Origin: Gemmatimonadota bacterium
Lineage (GTDB): Bacteria > Gemmatimonadota > Gemmatimonadetes > Palauibacterales > Palauibacteraceae
Direction: 5' to 3'
NCBI GenBank assembly: GCA_023554245.1
Contig: JAMJQL010000057.1
Location: 1-43,529 of the forward strand
Length of the DNA stretch: 43,529 nucleotides
Shown piece after piece: positions 1-8,953 of this stretch. A model generated the notes under the pieces. It saw only the letters and a program-made list of their open reading frames with translations. It did no database searches and was not told the origin of the DNA. Each line of letters begins with the position of its first letter. Positions within the stretch are counted from its first letter, which is position 1. Both the position numbers and the translations under genes were made by a program.

Positions 1-595
1 ATCGACGCCGCATGCGCTCGTACTGGACAACTACGATTCCTTCACCTGGAACCTGGTCCAGGCCCTCGCCTGTCTGGGCGCCGAGGTGACCGTGCGACGG
101 AACGACGAACTGTCGGTGGAAGACGCACTCGACCTGGGGGCTACCCACGTCGTCGTGTCTCCCGGACCGGGGCGACCGGAACAGGCCGGCGTTTCGGTTC
201 CGTTGATCGCAGCGGCGGCGAAGCGAGTGCCCGTGCTCGGCGTCTGTCTCGGACACCAGGCGCTGGCGGCCGCATTCGGGGGCCGGGTCGCCGGAGCGGG
301 AAGTCTGATGCACGGGAAGTCATCCCATGTCTATCACGACGGCCAGGGGGTGTACGAGGGATTGCCGAATCCCTTCCCGGCCGGTCGATATCATTCGCTG
401 GCCGTACAGGAGGAATCGCTTCCCCCCGGGTTCCGTATCTCCTCCTATACCTCCGACGGTGAAATCATGGGCATTCGCCACCGAGAACTACCTCTCGAAG
501 GAGTCCAGTTTCACCCTGAGAGCATACTCACGCCCGAGGGAGATCGGTTGCTCAGGAACTTCCTGCAGGCATCGCCGCCGGGGAGGAACTCGTGA
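1..595 (+). CDS. trpG: Anthranilate synthase glutamine amidotransferase subunit TrpG (5' truncated)
   Basis: Supplies ammonia from glutamine to the TrpE subunit for anthranilate synthesis in the tryptophan pathway. Reading in frame from base 2 gives the class I glutamine amidotransferase N-terminus (LVLDNYDSFTWNLVQ), so the gene enters from the left edge and the true start lies a few codons outside; no in-frame start codon exists before this motif. The nucleophile elbow GVCLGHQ (Cys near base 242) and the VQFHPES motif carrying the catalytic His and Glu (near base 508) are intact. The stop overlaps the GTG of trpD by four bases. PabA of folate synthesis has the same fold, but the following trp genes make TrpG the natural call. 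TrpE is presumably just upstream, outside the window. Confidence 0.95.
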   Translation, partial: STPHALVLDNYDSFTWNLVQALACLGAEVTVRRNDELSVEDALDLGATHVVVSPGPGRPEQAGVSVPLIAAAAKRVPVLGVCLGHQALAAAFGGRVAGAGSLMHGKSSHVYHDGQGVYEGLPNPFPAGRYHSLAVQEESLPPGFRISSYTSDGEIMGIRHRELPLEGVQFHPESILTPEGDRLLRNFLQASPPGRNS

Positions 596-1641
596 CCGGG
601 GAGCTCAGGGTTCTCCTCGAGCGCCTGCTCGAAGGCTGCGACCTCTGCGAAGACGAGGCCCGGACGCTGCTGATCGGGCTGACCGACGAAGCGTTTCCGC
701 ACCCGATGGCAGGGGCTTTTCTGGCGGCGTTGCGACTGAAGGGAGAAACGGCGGAAGAGGTTCGCGGATTCGCCTCCGCAATGCGGGACCTGAGCCTGCG
801 GCCCGAGCTTCCCGCCAGCGCGGCCCGGGCGGTGGACGTGGTCGGGACCGGGGGCGATGGATCGGGCAGCATAAACCTCTCGACCGGCGCGGCCCTGCTC
901 ACGGCCGCCTGTGGACAGCCGGTCGTGAAACATGGCAACGGCTCGATCTCCAGCCGCTGCGGAAGCGCCGACGTGCTGAGAGCGCTGGGACTGCCGATGC
1001 CCCTCGACGAACCGGAGGCCGCGAACTGCCTTTCGGAGACCGGGTTCACGTTCCTGTTCGCGCCGCACTATCACCCGGCGATGCGAGCTCTGGCTCCGGT
1101 GCGCCGGGCACTCGGTGTACGCACCGTGTTCAACCTCCTCGGGCCGCTGACGAACCCCGCCGCTCCACCCTACCTCGTGGCAGGCGCCTGGAACGAGCAG
1201 GCGGCCCGGCTCATGGCCGAAACGCTGGCGGGAATGCCCGTCGAGCGAGCGTTCGTAGTCCACGGTGCCCCCGGCTGGGACGAAGCGACACCGGTCGGAC
1301 CGTTCGTGCTGTTCGATGTTCACGACGGTCGGGTCCACCGCGAAGTACGCGATCCGGCCCGCTACGGGATTCCCCGTTGTGCGCCGGACGACCTGGTCGG
1401 CGGCGATGCAGGAGAGAACGCGGCCCGGCTTCGTGAAGCCCTCTCCGGCACCGCCGGCCCCGACCGGGACGCGCTGTCGATCGGGGCGGCGCTGGCCATC
1501 GAGGTCAGCGGAGCCGCTCCGGACTACGGGTCGGCGCTCGCGAAGGTCGAAGAAGCCCTGACGAACGGAACGGCTGTCAGGATCCTAGACGCCCTGGCCT
1601 CGCGGTTCCCGCAGCCCGCGGGAGAGGCGAAGCATGCCTGA
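592..1641 (+). CDS. trpD: Anthranilate phosphoribosyltransferase TrpD
   Basis: Transfers phosphoribose from PRPP to anthranilate, the second tryptophan-specific step. The protein is 349 residues, the usual family length. The PRPP-binding motif VGTGGDGSGS near residue 84 and the KHGN...SSRCGSADVL region near residues 106-122 are both present, as is the later NLLGPLTNP motif. The start is a GTG in a GTGA overlap with the trpG stop, implying translational coupling. Its end overlaps trpC by eight bases. Nothing unusual was seen. Confidence 0.96.
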   Translation: MTGELRVLLERLLEGCDLCEDEARTLLIGLTDEAFPHPMAGAFLAALRLKGETAEEVRGFASAMRDLSLRPELPASAARAVDVVGTGGDGSGSINLSTGAALLTAACGQPVVKHGNGSISSRCGSADVLRALGLPMPLDEPEAANCLSETGFTFLFAPHYHPAMRALAPVRRALGVRTVFNLLGPLTNPAAPPYLVAGAWNEQAARLMAETLAGMPVERAFVVHGAPGWDEATPVGPFVLFDVHDGRVHREVRDPARYGIPRCAPDDLVGGDAGENAARLREALSGTAGPDRDALSIGAALAIEVSGAAPDYGSALAKVEEALTNGTAVRILDALASRFPQPAGEAKHA

Positions 1642-2527
1642 CTTTCTGACCGAGATGGCTTCGAAGTCCCGCGAACGAGCCCTGTCGGCGCGCTCCGGCA
1701 TGCCGGAGCGAGAGCTCCGCGCGCGGATCCTGGATCTGCCGGATCCCCTCCCCCTCCGGACCGGCCCCGAGGGATTCGACCTGATCACGGAGGTCAAGCG
1801 AAGGTCCCCCTCCATTGGACCGCTGGATGGCGCCGGGGTGGTGGAGCGTGCCCGCGCCTACACCGAAGCGGGTGCCGCCGCCATCTCGGTGCTAACGGAG
1901 CCGGACGCCTTCGGCGGTTCGCTGGAGGACCTGCAGGCCATCTCGCGGGCCGCATCGGAGCTTCCCGATGCGATCCCCGCCATGCGCAAGGACTTCCTTA
2001 CCGACCCGTATCAGCTGCTGGAGGCCCGGGCCGCCGGAGCCGGTGGCGCGCTGCTGATCCTCCGGATCCTGTCGGACGAGGAGCTGGAGCAGATGCTGGC
2101 CGTCGCCGGAGAGACAGGGTTGTTCCTGCTACTCGAGGCGTTCGATGCAGACGATATCGAGAGAGCGGGAGTCGCTGCGGCCCGCGCGACCAGCGAAGGC
2201 ACCGACGCCCTGGTGGGTGTCAACTGCCGGAACCTCGAGACGCTGCAGGTGGAATTCGACCGACTGGAGCAGCTCTCCGGACATCTCCCTGCAGGGTCGC
2301 GCCGGGTGGCGGAGAGCGGGTTGGAGACTGCGGAGGACGCGGCTCGCCTGGCAGCCGGCGGGTACGATCTCGCGCTGGTGGGAACCGCCCTGATGCGGCT
2401 GGAGGATCCCCGACCCGCGATCTCGCGGATGCTCGCCGCGGGCCGTGCTGCGCGGCAGCTGGCCGGAGTCGGCAGGTACGATCGGACCGCCGGGGGAGAC
2501 CTCTCGCCCACCGCTGGAGCCAGGTGA
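1634..2527 (+). CDS. trpC: Indole-3-glycerol phosphate synthase TrpC
   Basis: Closes the indole ring from carboxyphenylamino-deoxyribulose phosphate with loss of CO2 and water. The 297-residue TIM-barrel protein shows the family motifs in order: ITEVKRRSPS (catalytic Lys, near residue 55), AISVLTEP, AMRKDFL, GVNCRNLETL and AESG. It starts with an ATG inside the end of trpD and ends in a GTGA junction with trpF. It is a stand-alone enzyme, not the TrpC-TrpF fusion found in enterobacteria. The C-terminal 20 or so residues beyond the barrel look non-conserved. Confidence 0.96.
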   Translation: MPDFLTEMASKSRERALSARSGMPERELRARILDLPDPLPLRTGPEGFDLITEVKRRSPSIGPLDGAGVVERARAYTEAGAAAISVLTEPDAFGGSLEDLQAISRAASELPDAIPAMRKDFLTDPYQLLEARAAGAGGALLILRILSDEELEQMLAVAGETGLFLLLEAFDADDIERAGVAAARATSEGTDALVGVNCRNLETLQVEFDRLEQLSGHLPAGSRRVAESGLETAEDAARLAAGGYDLALVGTALMRLEDPRPAISRMLAAGRAARQLAGVGRYDRTAGGDLSPTAGAR

Positions 2528-2529
2528 CC

Positions 2530-3189
2530 ATGGAGGTCAAGATCTGCGGAATTCTGGATAGGCGCGTCGCACGGATCGCTGTCGAAGCCGGGGCGGGTGC
2601 ACTCGGCTTCGTTTTCGCGGACTCGCCGCGGAGGATCGAGCCCGAGGTCGCTGCCGGGATCGCAGCGGATATCGACCCTCAGGTCGCGCGAGTCGCGGTA
2701 TTCAGGAACCCGACCGCCGAAGAGGTGCTGCGGGTCCTGGACGTGTTCTCCGCGGACATCGTGCAGGCCGAGCCGGGCCCCGGACTGGCGGCGGTTATGG
2801 CTCGTGGGGGACGAGTGCTTCCGGTACTACACGACGGAGAGTCCGCGTCGAAGCTGGAGGACCGGCTGGCGGGGGCGCCGACTCCGGTTCTCCTCGAGGC
2901 AGCCGGAATCGGGGGCCGCGGAATCCGACCCGACTGGGACCGCGCCGCCGAATTGGCCCGCAGGCTGCCACTCGTCCTCGCCGGGGGGCTGACGCCCGGG
3001 AACGTGCGGGACGCGATCCGTCACGTGGGTCCGCTCGCGGTGGATGTAAGCAGCGGTGTCGAGTCGTCCCGTGGCGTGAAGGACCCGGAACGGATTCGGG
3101 CCTTTCTGCTGGCGGCGCGTGCCGGGCGGGCGACTGGAGAGCGCACCGCCAGCCGCTCCGGACCCATATTCGAGAGAGCATCCCGATGA
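2530..3189 (+). CDS. trpF: Phosphoribosylanthranilate isomerase TrpF (divergent)
   Basis: Catalyses the Amadori rearrangement between the TrpD and TrpC steps. The start EVKICGI with the catalytic Cys (C6 from the ATG) is typical, as is the phosphate-binding [10 protein letters not shown] and VDVSSGVE end. ATG 2530 is preferred over GTG 2524 because the family starts just before VKICG and an AGG lies five bases upstream; the GTG would give a GTGA overlap with trpC. Two usual features are altered: the QLHG motif reads QAEP, and the LLD motif holding the general-acid Asp reads LLE. The C-terminus carries about 20 extra Arg/Ser-rich residues. Identity is supported by position between trpC and trpB; full activity is an inference. 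Confidence 0.9.
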   Translation: MEVKICGILDRRVARIAVEAGAGALGFVFADSPRRIEPEVAAGIAADIDPQVARVAVFRNPTAEEVLRVLDVFSADIVQAEPGPGLAAVMARGGRVLPVLHDGESASKLEDRLAGAPTPVLLEAAGIGGRGIRPDWDRAAELARRLPLVLAGGLTPGNVRDAIRHVGPLAVDVSSGVESSRGVKDPERIRAFLLAARAGRATGERTASRSGPIFERASR

Positions 3190-4421
3190 CCCAGACGACG
3201 ACTGCCGGTATCGACGATCTTCTCGCCGGGCGACTGCCCGATTCCCACGGGCGCTTCGGCGCCTATGGCGGTCGGTTCGTTCCGGAGACCCTGATGCCAT
3301 CCATTCTGCGACTGGAGACCGAGGCGCGACGCGCTCTCGCCGACTCCCGGTTTCAGCAGCAGCTGTCCGACGAGCTCGAGGATTGGGTTGGCCGCCCGAC
3401 ACCCCTCACGCGTGCTCGACGACTCGGAGAGAGCTGGGGCGCCGAGGTGTGGCTGAAACGAGAGGACCTCACGCACACGGGGGCCCACAAGATCAACAAC
3501 GCACTCGGACAGGCGCTGCTGGCCCGGCATCTCGGCATGCGGCGAGTCGTCGCCGAAACGGGGGCCGGTCAGCACGGCGTCGCCGCGGCGGCCGCCTGCG
3601 CCAGGGTCGGTCTTCCATGTGAGGTGTACATGGGGGCCGTGGACGTGCGTCGTCAGGCTCCGAACGTGCTCCGGATGCGACGACTGGGAGCCCGGGTGAT
3701 CGAAGTCGAGAGCGGCGATCGGACTCTGCGCGCGGCGATCGACGAAGCACTCAGGGACTGGGTATCGGATCCGCTCGGCACCTACTACCTGCTCGGGTCA
3801 GCGGTCGGACCCCACCCCTACCCCTGGCTGGTTCGGGAACTGCAGGCCGTGATCGGTCGCGAGGCCAGAGCGCAGCTGCAGGAGAGATCAGGCTCGCTGC
3901 CCGACCTCGTGGTTGCCTGCGTCGGCGGAGGCTCGAACGCCATCGGGCTGTTCCACGCGTTCCTCGGAGACCCGTCCGTGACGCTGCTGGGTGTCGAGGC
4001 CGGTGGGCTGGGTTCAGAGATCGGTCACAATGCCGCGACGATCGTACATGGCCGTCCTGGGGTCCTCCATGGCAGCCGGTCGCTCCTGCTGCAGGACGAA
4101 CACGGACAGATTCGCGAAACGCACTCCGTCTCGGCCGGACTCGATTATCCCGGCGTCGGGCCCGAGCACGCATTCCTGCGCGACATCGGCCGGGTACGCT
4201 ACACCTCGATAGGGGATGAAGAGGCGCTGGAAGCGCTCGATGAATGCAGCCGCCTGGAGGGTATCCTTCCGGCTCTGGAGACCGCGCATGCGCTGGCGGG
4301 CGCGCGGCGGGAGGCGGCCAGTTCCACGGGAAGGACGATCCTGATCGGGCTTTCGGGGCGTGGCGACAAGGACCTGGGTATCCTCGCCGAGACAGAGTCG
4401 CGAGACGGAGATCCGGCATGA
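3186..4421 (+). CDS. trpB: Tryptophan synthase beta chain TrpB
   Basis: PLP enzyme that condenses indole with serine in the alpha2-beta2 tryptophan synthase complex. At 411 residues it matches classical TrpB1. The PLP lysine lies in [13 protein letters not shown] (Lys102), followed by GAGQHGVA, the phosphate-binding [10 protein letters not shown] glycine loop, and the [11 protein letters not shown] motif typical of TrpB1 partners of TrpA. The ATG start overlaps the trpF stop (ATGA), and the stop overlaps the ATG of trpA in the same way, so alpha and beta subunits should be made in step. Confidence 0.97.
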   Translation: MTQTTTAGIDDLLAGRLPDSHGRFGAYGGRFVPETLMPSILRLETEARRALADSRFQQQLSDELEDWVGRPTPLTRARRLGESWGAEVWLKREDLTHTGAHKINNALGQALLARHLGMRRVVAETGAGQHGVAAAAACARVGLPCEVYMGAVDVRRQAPNVLRMRRLGARVIEVESGDRTLRAAIDEALRDWVSDPLGTYYLLGSAVGPHPYPWLVRELQAVIGREARAQLQERSGSLPDLVVACVGGGSNAIGLFHAFLGDPSVTLLGVEAGGLGSEIGHNAATIVHGRPGVLHGSRSLLLQDEHGQIRETHSVSAGLDYPGVGPEHAFLRDIGRVRYTSIGDEEALEALDECSRLEGILPALETAHALAGARREAASSTGRTILIGLSGRGDKDLGILAETESRDGDPA

Positions 4422-5221
4422 GGCTCGATACCGCGGAGGTTGGAGGCAGCCGGGCGATCGAGTCGGCGATCCGGGCGGCGAATCGGGACGGCCGACCGGC
4501 ACTGACCGCTTTTCTCACCGCAGGCTACCCGCAGCGCGATCGCTTCGCGGAGCTGCTCGAAGCCGTCGCAGTCGAAGCGGATGTGGTCGAGGTCGGGGTT
4601 CCGTTTTCCGATCCGATGGCCGATGGGGTCACGATCCAGCGGGCCAGCCGTGCCGCTCTCAACAGCGGTGTGAGCCTTCCGTGGATTCTCGACGAAATCG
4701 ACCGGGCCGACCCGGCGGCGCCGGTTCTCCTGATGAGCTATCTGAACCCGCTCCTGGCCTTCGGCCACGAGCGGCTGGGCGACGCGGCAGCACGAGCGGG
4801 GGTCGCCGGGTTCATCATACCGGATCTTCCAGTCGAGGAATCTCGAGAGCTGGAGGAAGCTCTCGAACCGCATGGCCTGGGAATCGTGCAGTTCGTGACG
4901 CCGGTGACGCCGGCGGCTCGAATGTCCGAGCTGTGCGCGCGCAGCCGGGGCTTCGTCTACGCGGTCACACGGACGGGAACGACCGGAGGCAGCTTCGATC
5001 CGGCCGGTGCGGCGGAGATGCTCGCGCGGGTCAGGCGCATTTCGGCACTGCCCGTTCAGGCGGGGTTCGGGGTCCGGGAGCCGGAACAGGTTCGCGAGCT
5101 GGCACCGCACGTGGACGGCTTGATCGTGGGCAGTGCCCTCGTCGAGAAGCTGGAGGCCGGAGAGAACCCGGCCGCGTTCCTCCGCTCACTTCGAAACGCG
5201 ACCAGGGGGGACCGCAGATGA
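4418..5221 (+). CDS. trpA: Tryptophan synthase alpha chain TrpA
   Basis: Cleaves indole-3-glycerol phosphate and channels indole to TrpB. The 267-residue barrel shows the family signatures: TAFLTAGYP, the catalytic Glu in [14 protein letters not shown], the catalytic Asp in IIPDLPVEE, the flexible VTRTGTTGG loop and the phosphate-binding GFGV motif. The ATG at 4418 overlaps the trpB stop by four bases; longer upstream readings are out of place relative to the family start. The stop overlaps the start of the next gene in another ATGA. Confidence 0.97.
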   Translation: MRLDTAEVGGSRAIESAIRAANRDGRPALTAFLTAGYPQRDRFAELLEAVAVEADVVEVGVPFSDPMADGVTIQRASRAALNSGVSLPWILDEIDRADPAAPVLLMSYLNPLLAFGHERLGDAAARAGVAGFIIPDLPVEESRELEEALEPHGLGIVQFVTPVTPAARMSELCARSRGFVYAVTRTGTTGGSFDPAGAAEMLARVRRISALPVQAGFGVREPEQVRELAPHVDGLIVGSALVEKLEAGENPAAFLRSLRNATRGDRR

Positions 5222-6282
5222 TCGCCGTTCTCGGACCGGATTGTTCGCTCCAGCAAAAGGCCGAAATCGTTCGCCTGGTGGAAGGGCACGGGCTCAGGGT
5301 GCAGGTCAGCGAGACCGGAGACGCGAGCCTGGTGGCCGTGATCGGAGGGGGCGGCGAAGGTATCATCGATCGCCTGCGCAGCCACCCGGCCGTTCTGGAG
5401 CTGCGTACGGATGCGCCTCCATACACGCTGGTCGCCCGCGAGCAACGGCCCGAAGGCAGCCGGATCCGCTTCGACGGTTTCTCCGTGGGAGGTGAGGAGA
5501 TCGTCGTGATCGCGGGCCCATGCGCCGTCGAGTCGAGGGATGGGATCCTCTCCGCGGCACGAGCCGTGGCCGGTGGCGGGGCGCGAATGCTGAGGGGAGG
5601 CGCATTCAAGCCGCGCACGAGTCCTTACAGCTTTCAGGGGCTGGGAGTGGAAGGCCTCGAGCTGCTGGCCGAGGCGCGCGACGCGACCGGGCTGAAGGTG
5701 GTGACCGAAGTGGTGACCCCCGGGGAGGCCTCCATCGTGGCGGAGCACGCCGACGTGCTGCAGGTGGGCTCACGGAACATGCAGAATTTCCGGCTTCTCT
5801 CCGCCGTCGGCGAACAACCCCGACCCGTGCTGCTGAAGCGGGGGCTCATGGCGACGATCGAAGAGCTGCTGCTGGCGGCGGAGTACGTGGTCACGGCCGG
5901 GAATCCTCGGGTGATGCTGTGCGAGCGCGGAATCCGCACCTACGAGACTTCGACCCGCAACACCCTGGACATTGCCGCGGTGCCGGTCCTCAAGGAGCGT
6001 ACGCACCTCCCGGTGATCGTGGACCCCAGCCACGCGGCCGGCCGACGTGAACTGGTTGCTTCTCTGTCACGCGCGGCGGTGGCTGCAGGGGCCGACGGAT
6101 TGATCGTGGAGGTCCATCCGCGGCCGGATGAGGCCCTGTCGGACGGACGCCAGAGCCTCGATCCTGCCGGGTTCGAGGAACTGATGGACGAACTGCGTCG
6201 CACGGCGGCGGCAGTGGGTCGCCACGTCGCGCCGGGCGAGCCGGTGGAATCCCGGTCGGAGGCGCCGGCCGATCGAGTCTGA
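5218..6282 (+). CDS. aroF: 3-deoxy-7-phosphoheptulonate synthase, type I-beta with N-terminal ferredoxin-like domain
   Basis: First enzyme of the shikimate pathway, joining phosphoenolpyruvate and erythrose 4-phosphate. Residues 1-70 form the small ferredoxin-like domain seen in Thermotoga-type enzymes, where it carries feedback inhibition by aromatic amino acids. The catalytic barrel follows with [46 protein letters not shown] and DPSHAAGRR, all intact. The ATG at 5218 overlaps the trpA stop (ATGA). Placing the entry enzyme of aromatic synthesis last in the trp operon ties shikimate supply to tryptophan need. The roughly 20-residue tail is not conserved. The stop lies one base from the convergent lipoprotein gene end. 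Confidence 0.95.
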   Translation: MIAVLGPDCSLQQKAEIVRLVEGHGLRVQVSETGDASLVAVIGGGGEGIIDRLRSHPAVLELRTDAPPYTLVAREQRPEGSRIRFDGFSVGGEEIVVIAGPCAVESRDGILSAARAVAGGGARMLRGGAFKPRTSPYSFQGLGVEGLELLAEARDATGLKVVTEVVTPGEASIVAEHADVLQVGSRNMQNFRLLSAVGEQPRPVLLKRGLMATIEELLLAAEYVVTAGNPRVMLCERGIRTYETSTRNTLDIAAVPVLKERTHLPVIVDPSHAAGRRELVASLSRAAVAAGADGLIVEVHPRPDEALSDGRQSLDPAGFEELMDELRRTAAAVGRHVAPGEPVESRSEAPADRV

Positions 6283-6283
6283 A

Positions 6284-6541
6284 TCAGGGGCGGCCGGTTA
6301 TCACCACTCCGCCGCCGTACATGGGATAGCCACCGGGATAGGGATAGCCGTAAGGGCCGCGGTACCCACCGCGGGGGCCGTACGGACCGTAGCCTCCGTA
6401 GCCTCCGTATCCTCCACCGACGTAGACGCCCGTCGTAACTCCGCTTCCGTAGCAGCCGGCCGACAACGCCGACAGACCGATCGAGAGTGCTGCGAAGATG
6501 GCAAGGACGAACCGAGTGCGACCGGAGCGGCGGGGGTTCAT
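6284..6541 (-). CDS. Small Gly/Tyr/Pro-rich lipoprotein
   Basis: An 85-residue protein of unknown function. The N-terminus ([11 protein letters not shown]) leads into a hydrophobic stretch and a lipobox LSAGC with lipid-acceptor Cys near residue 30. The mature part is low complexity, made of [12 protein letters not shown]-type repeats, so it is probably a flexible surface-exposed tail. ATG 6541 is chosen because GGAGG sits six bases upstream; an upstream in-frame start would add 11 unsupported residues. It overlaps the stop of the VOC lipoprotein gene (ATGA), so the two are co-translated. It converges with the DAHP synthase gene with a single base between stops. Confidence 0.75.
   Translation of the reverse strand: MNPRRSGRTRFVLAIFAALSIGLSALSAGCYGSGVTTGVYVGGGYGGYGGYGPYGPRGGYRGPYGYPYPGGYPMYGGGVVITGRP
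6387..6415. repeat. Short tandem repeat, 9-base unit, about three copies
   Basis: The plus strand repeats CCTCCGTAG with slight decay at the ends. It lies in frame inside the Gly/Tyr-rich lipoprotein gene and encodes the repeated GGY units on the minus strand. Because the unit length is a multiple of three, slippage would lengthen or shorten the tail without a frameshift. Confidence 0.7.
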
Positions 6542-7509
6542 CGGCCACCTCCGGCCTGCGAGGGTCGAGGCCATTGCTGCAATCCGAATACAGCTCCCGA
6601 CGGGTCTGCGACGATAGCGGCGTCTTTGCGCTCGACATCTTCGGGAGCGATTATGATCGTGCCTCCGAGGCTCGCGACCTTCCGGGTGGCCTCAGCGACA
6701 TCGCCTACCGCTACGAACGGCAGCCAGTGGGGCCGCGCTTCCGTGAACGGAAGCCTCGCCATGCCTGCCAGTGGCTCGCCGGATCTGGTGAACAGGTGGT
6801 AGCCGGCCTCATCCACGGCCGCCGTCGCAGCATCGATCCCGTTCACCTCCGAGCTTCGCGACTCGCGCGGCTCGAATCCATAGCCCAGCAGCGCGGAATA
6901 GAATCTTCGGGCACCCGAGGTATCGTCCGTCCACAGCTCCGTCCACAGCCACTCTCCGTTACCGATGGTCCCCTCCGCAGGTCGCGGTCCGTCGCCGGTC
7001 GAGGATCGCAGCAATACCAGCGCGGCTCCCTGTGGATCAGCGATTACGGAGTGCCTCCCTCTACTGGGAAGGTCTTCCGGTGGCAGCATGACGGTGCCTC
7101 CATTCGCCGTGACCCGCGTGGTGGCTCGATCGACGTCGTCGACGGAAACCGAGCTCAGCCACACGCCGCGGAACGAATCCGACGCGGTATCCGACACGAC
7201 GGCCAGACCGCCGACCGCACGATCCCCGAGCTCGATGGCCAGGTATCGGCCTGAGCCGTCCACTTCCCGGAAGGACCATCCGAACAGGCTCGCGTAGAAG
7301 TTCCGAACGGTCCCGGGGTCCCGCACGAGGAGATCGTGCCAGACGAACGACCCGGTCCGATACTCCGGGTTCAGTCCGGGAGCGATCGCCGGAACGGGCG
7401 GCCGCACCTGTTCCGGAGAACCGGTGGAACAGGAGGTCGTTATGACGCTGGCGGCGACGAGGCCCACCAGCGATCCGCGACGGACGATCCTGTCGAATTG
7501 TGAACGCAA
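6538..7509 (-). CDS. Exported two-domain VOC (glyoxalase/bleomycin-resistance fold) lipoprotein
   Basis: A 323-residue protein with two tandem vicinal-oxygen-chelate domains at about residues 52-165 and 180-320. The domain starts are marked by [24 protein letters not shown] and its second copy around [23 protein letters not shown], both of the kind seen in the CFP30/27-kDa antigen-like subgroup. The N-terminus has basic residues, a hydrophobic segment and a lipobox ITTSC, so it should be a lipoprotein. The start is a TTG at 7509, since no ATG or GTG lies in frame close upstream and a weak purine-rich site precedes it. It overlaps the small Gly/Tyr-rich lipoprotein gene by four bases. Substrate unknown; most VOC proteins are cytoplasmic, so export is unusual. 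Confidence 0.8.
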   Translation of the reverse strand: MRSQFDRIVRRGSLVGLVAASVITTSCSTGSPEQVRPPVPAIAPGLNPEYRTGSFVWHDLLVRDPGTVRNFYASLFGWSFREVDGSGRYLAIELGDRAVGGLAVVSDTASDSFRGVWLSSVSVDDVDRATTRVTANGGTVMLPPEDLPSRGRHSVIADPQGAALVLLRSSTGDGPRPAEGTIGNGEWLWTELWTDDTSGARRFYSALLGYGFEPRESRSSEVNGIDAATAAVDEAGYHLFTRSGEPLAGMARLPFTEARPHWLPFVAVGDVAEATRKVASLGGTIIIAPEDVERKDAAIVADPSGAVFGLQQWPRPSQAGGGR

Positions 7510-7593
7510 TGATTTCTCGTTTCCGGGTTCGATGCAGCCATCGGACTGTCGATCAGCCGCCGGGCTTGTAACCCAACCACAGAACCCCGCCGC

Positions 7594-7621
7594 CAGTCCG
7601 GGAGTTCCCGGCGTCGGACTG
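7594..7621. promoter_or_regulatory. Perfect 7-bp inverted repeat in divergent intergenic region
   Basis: CAGTCCG at 7594-7600 pairs with CGGACTG at 7615-7621 around a 14-base loop that can itself fold (GGGA/TCCC). It lies between the divergent VOC lipoprotein and capA-like genes, 70 bases upstream of the latter. It could be an operator dyad or an RNA hairpin in the capA-like leader; no T-tract follows, so a terminator is unlikely. Confidence 0.35.
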
Positions 7622-7690
7622 GGGACTCGCTTGCCGCGATTCGATCGACCCGATCATCTTCCACCCAACTGTTTCATGGAGAATCCACTC

Positions 7691-8908
7691 ATGATGTCGC
7701 TCTGGTTCGACACCAGGCGCAGGCCCGGGCGGGCGGTCCGACCCCGGCTGCGCCTCGGCCTGATGATGCTCCCAGCGGCGCTGGGCCACCCGGGGGCCGC
7801 AGTCGGTCAGGAGACGGGCGCCACCGCGCAACGAGCGACGGAGCGGGTTCGGATCATAGCGGTGGGTGACGTGATGCCGGGAACCGAGTTCCCGGACGCC
7901 GGCTACCTCGACCCGAGACTCGCGGGCGGAGCGGGTCCGGAAGCGGTGCTCGGTGACTCGTTGACCCGCCTGCTCGGGTCCGGTGACCTGGTGTTCGGGA
8001 ACATGGAAGGCGTGCTCTGGGACGAGGACGTACCACCTTCGAAGGAGTGCAAGGACCCGAAAGCCTGTTACGTGTTCAGGAGCCCCGAAAGCTACGCGGA
8101 ACTGCTGGCTGACGCCGGATTTACCGTAATGGCCCTGGCCAACAACCACAGCGGGGATTGGGGCGAGGAGGGTCGGCAGGCGACCATGGCGGCGCTTTCT
8201 CGCAACGGAATCCGATACGCGGGCCTCGCGCAGTCGGGGGCGCGAACCGCGAGTCTCGAACTCGACGCGGGAATCCGGGTCGGCGTGGCGGCCTTTTCGC
8301 CCAACAAGGGTACGCTGAGCATCAACGATCCCGCCGGTGCGGCGGAGATCGTGAGGGCCCTGGCCGCGCAACACGACCTGGTGGTGGTGTCCTTTCACGG
8401 AGGCGCGGAGGGGTCGAAGTATACCTCGTTGCCCCGGGAGCGCGAAACGTTCTACGGTGAGAATCGGGGAGACGTATATGCCTTCGCCCATACCGTCGTG
8501 GATGCCGGCGCGGATGTCGTGATCGGCCACGGTCCGCACGTTCCTCGCGCCATCGAGATCTACCGGGATCGCTTCATCGCCTACAGCCTCGGGAATTTCT
8601 GGACCTACGGTCGTTTCAACCTCCGGGGTCCGAACGGACTCGCTCCCGTGATCGATCTGGAGCTGGCACCCGACGGTCGATTGCTGGACGCGCGCATCCA
8701 CAGCGCACGGCAGGAAGGTCGCGGTGGACCGACGATCGATCACTCCAAGGGTGCGATGAAGTTGATCGCCGATCTCACGAGCACCGATGTACCGGAAGCC
8801 GGCCTCGAATTCGGTATGGAAGGACAGATCAACTGGCCCGGGCGCCCCGGCCTCCAGCTGCGCACACCCCAGTCGCCGGTCGATCAGAAGGAGCCATCAA
8901 CTCTGTAG
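7691..8908 (+). CDS. CapA-family (poly-gamma-glutamate synthesis-type) metallophosphatase-like protein
   Basis: A 405-residue exported protein of the CapA family, a calcineurin-like metallophosphoesterase relative linked to capsule or poly-gamma-glutamate export and, in most genomes, of unknown substrate. Domain motifs are in order: IIAVGDVMPG (residues 55-64), NMEG, ALANNHSGDWG, a VVSFHGG histidine, and VIGHGPHVPR, which supply the metal ligands. The first 40 residues are Arg-rich then hydrophobic and look like a signal peptide ending near AVGQ. ATG 7691 is chosen because GGAG lies nine bases before it; ATG 7676 and 7694 are alternatives. No capB/capC neighbours exist here, so a capsule role is not supported by context. 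Confidence 0.85.
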   Translation: MMSLWFDTRRRPGRAVRPRLRLGLMMLPAALGHPGAAVGQETGATAQRATERVRIIAVGDVMPGTEFPDAGYLDPRLAGGAGPEAVLGDSLTRLLGSGDLVFGNMEGVLWDEDVPPSKECKDPKACYVFRSPESYAELLADAGFTVMALANNHSGDWGEEGRQATMAALSRNGIRYAGLAQSGARTASLELDAGIRVGVAAFSPNKGTLSINDPAGAAEIVRALAAQHDLVVVSFHGGAEGSKYTSLPRERETFYGENRGDVYAFAHTVVDAGADVVIGHGPHVPRAIEIYRDRFIAYSLGNFWTYGRFNLRGPNGLAPVIDLELAPDGRLLDARIHSARQEGRGGPTIDHSKGAMKLIADLTSTDVPEAGLEFGMEGQINWPGRPGLQLRTPQSPVDQKEPSTL

Positions 8909-8953
8909 GGCAAAGTACTTGACAGCCATCGAGACGGGGACCAACGTCATGGC

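Noticed and set aside
7556-7631. tRNA-like sequence with GGG-CTTGTAA-CCC resembling an anticodon arm
   Set aside because: No acceptor stem or T-arm with the usual GGTTC...CC pattern fits around it.
8919-8947. TTGACA at 8919-8924 as a promoter for the winged-helix gene
   Set aside because: No acceptable -10 is found 16-18 bases downstream, where the sequence reads CAACGT.
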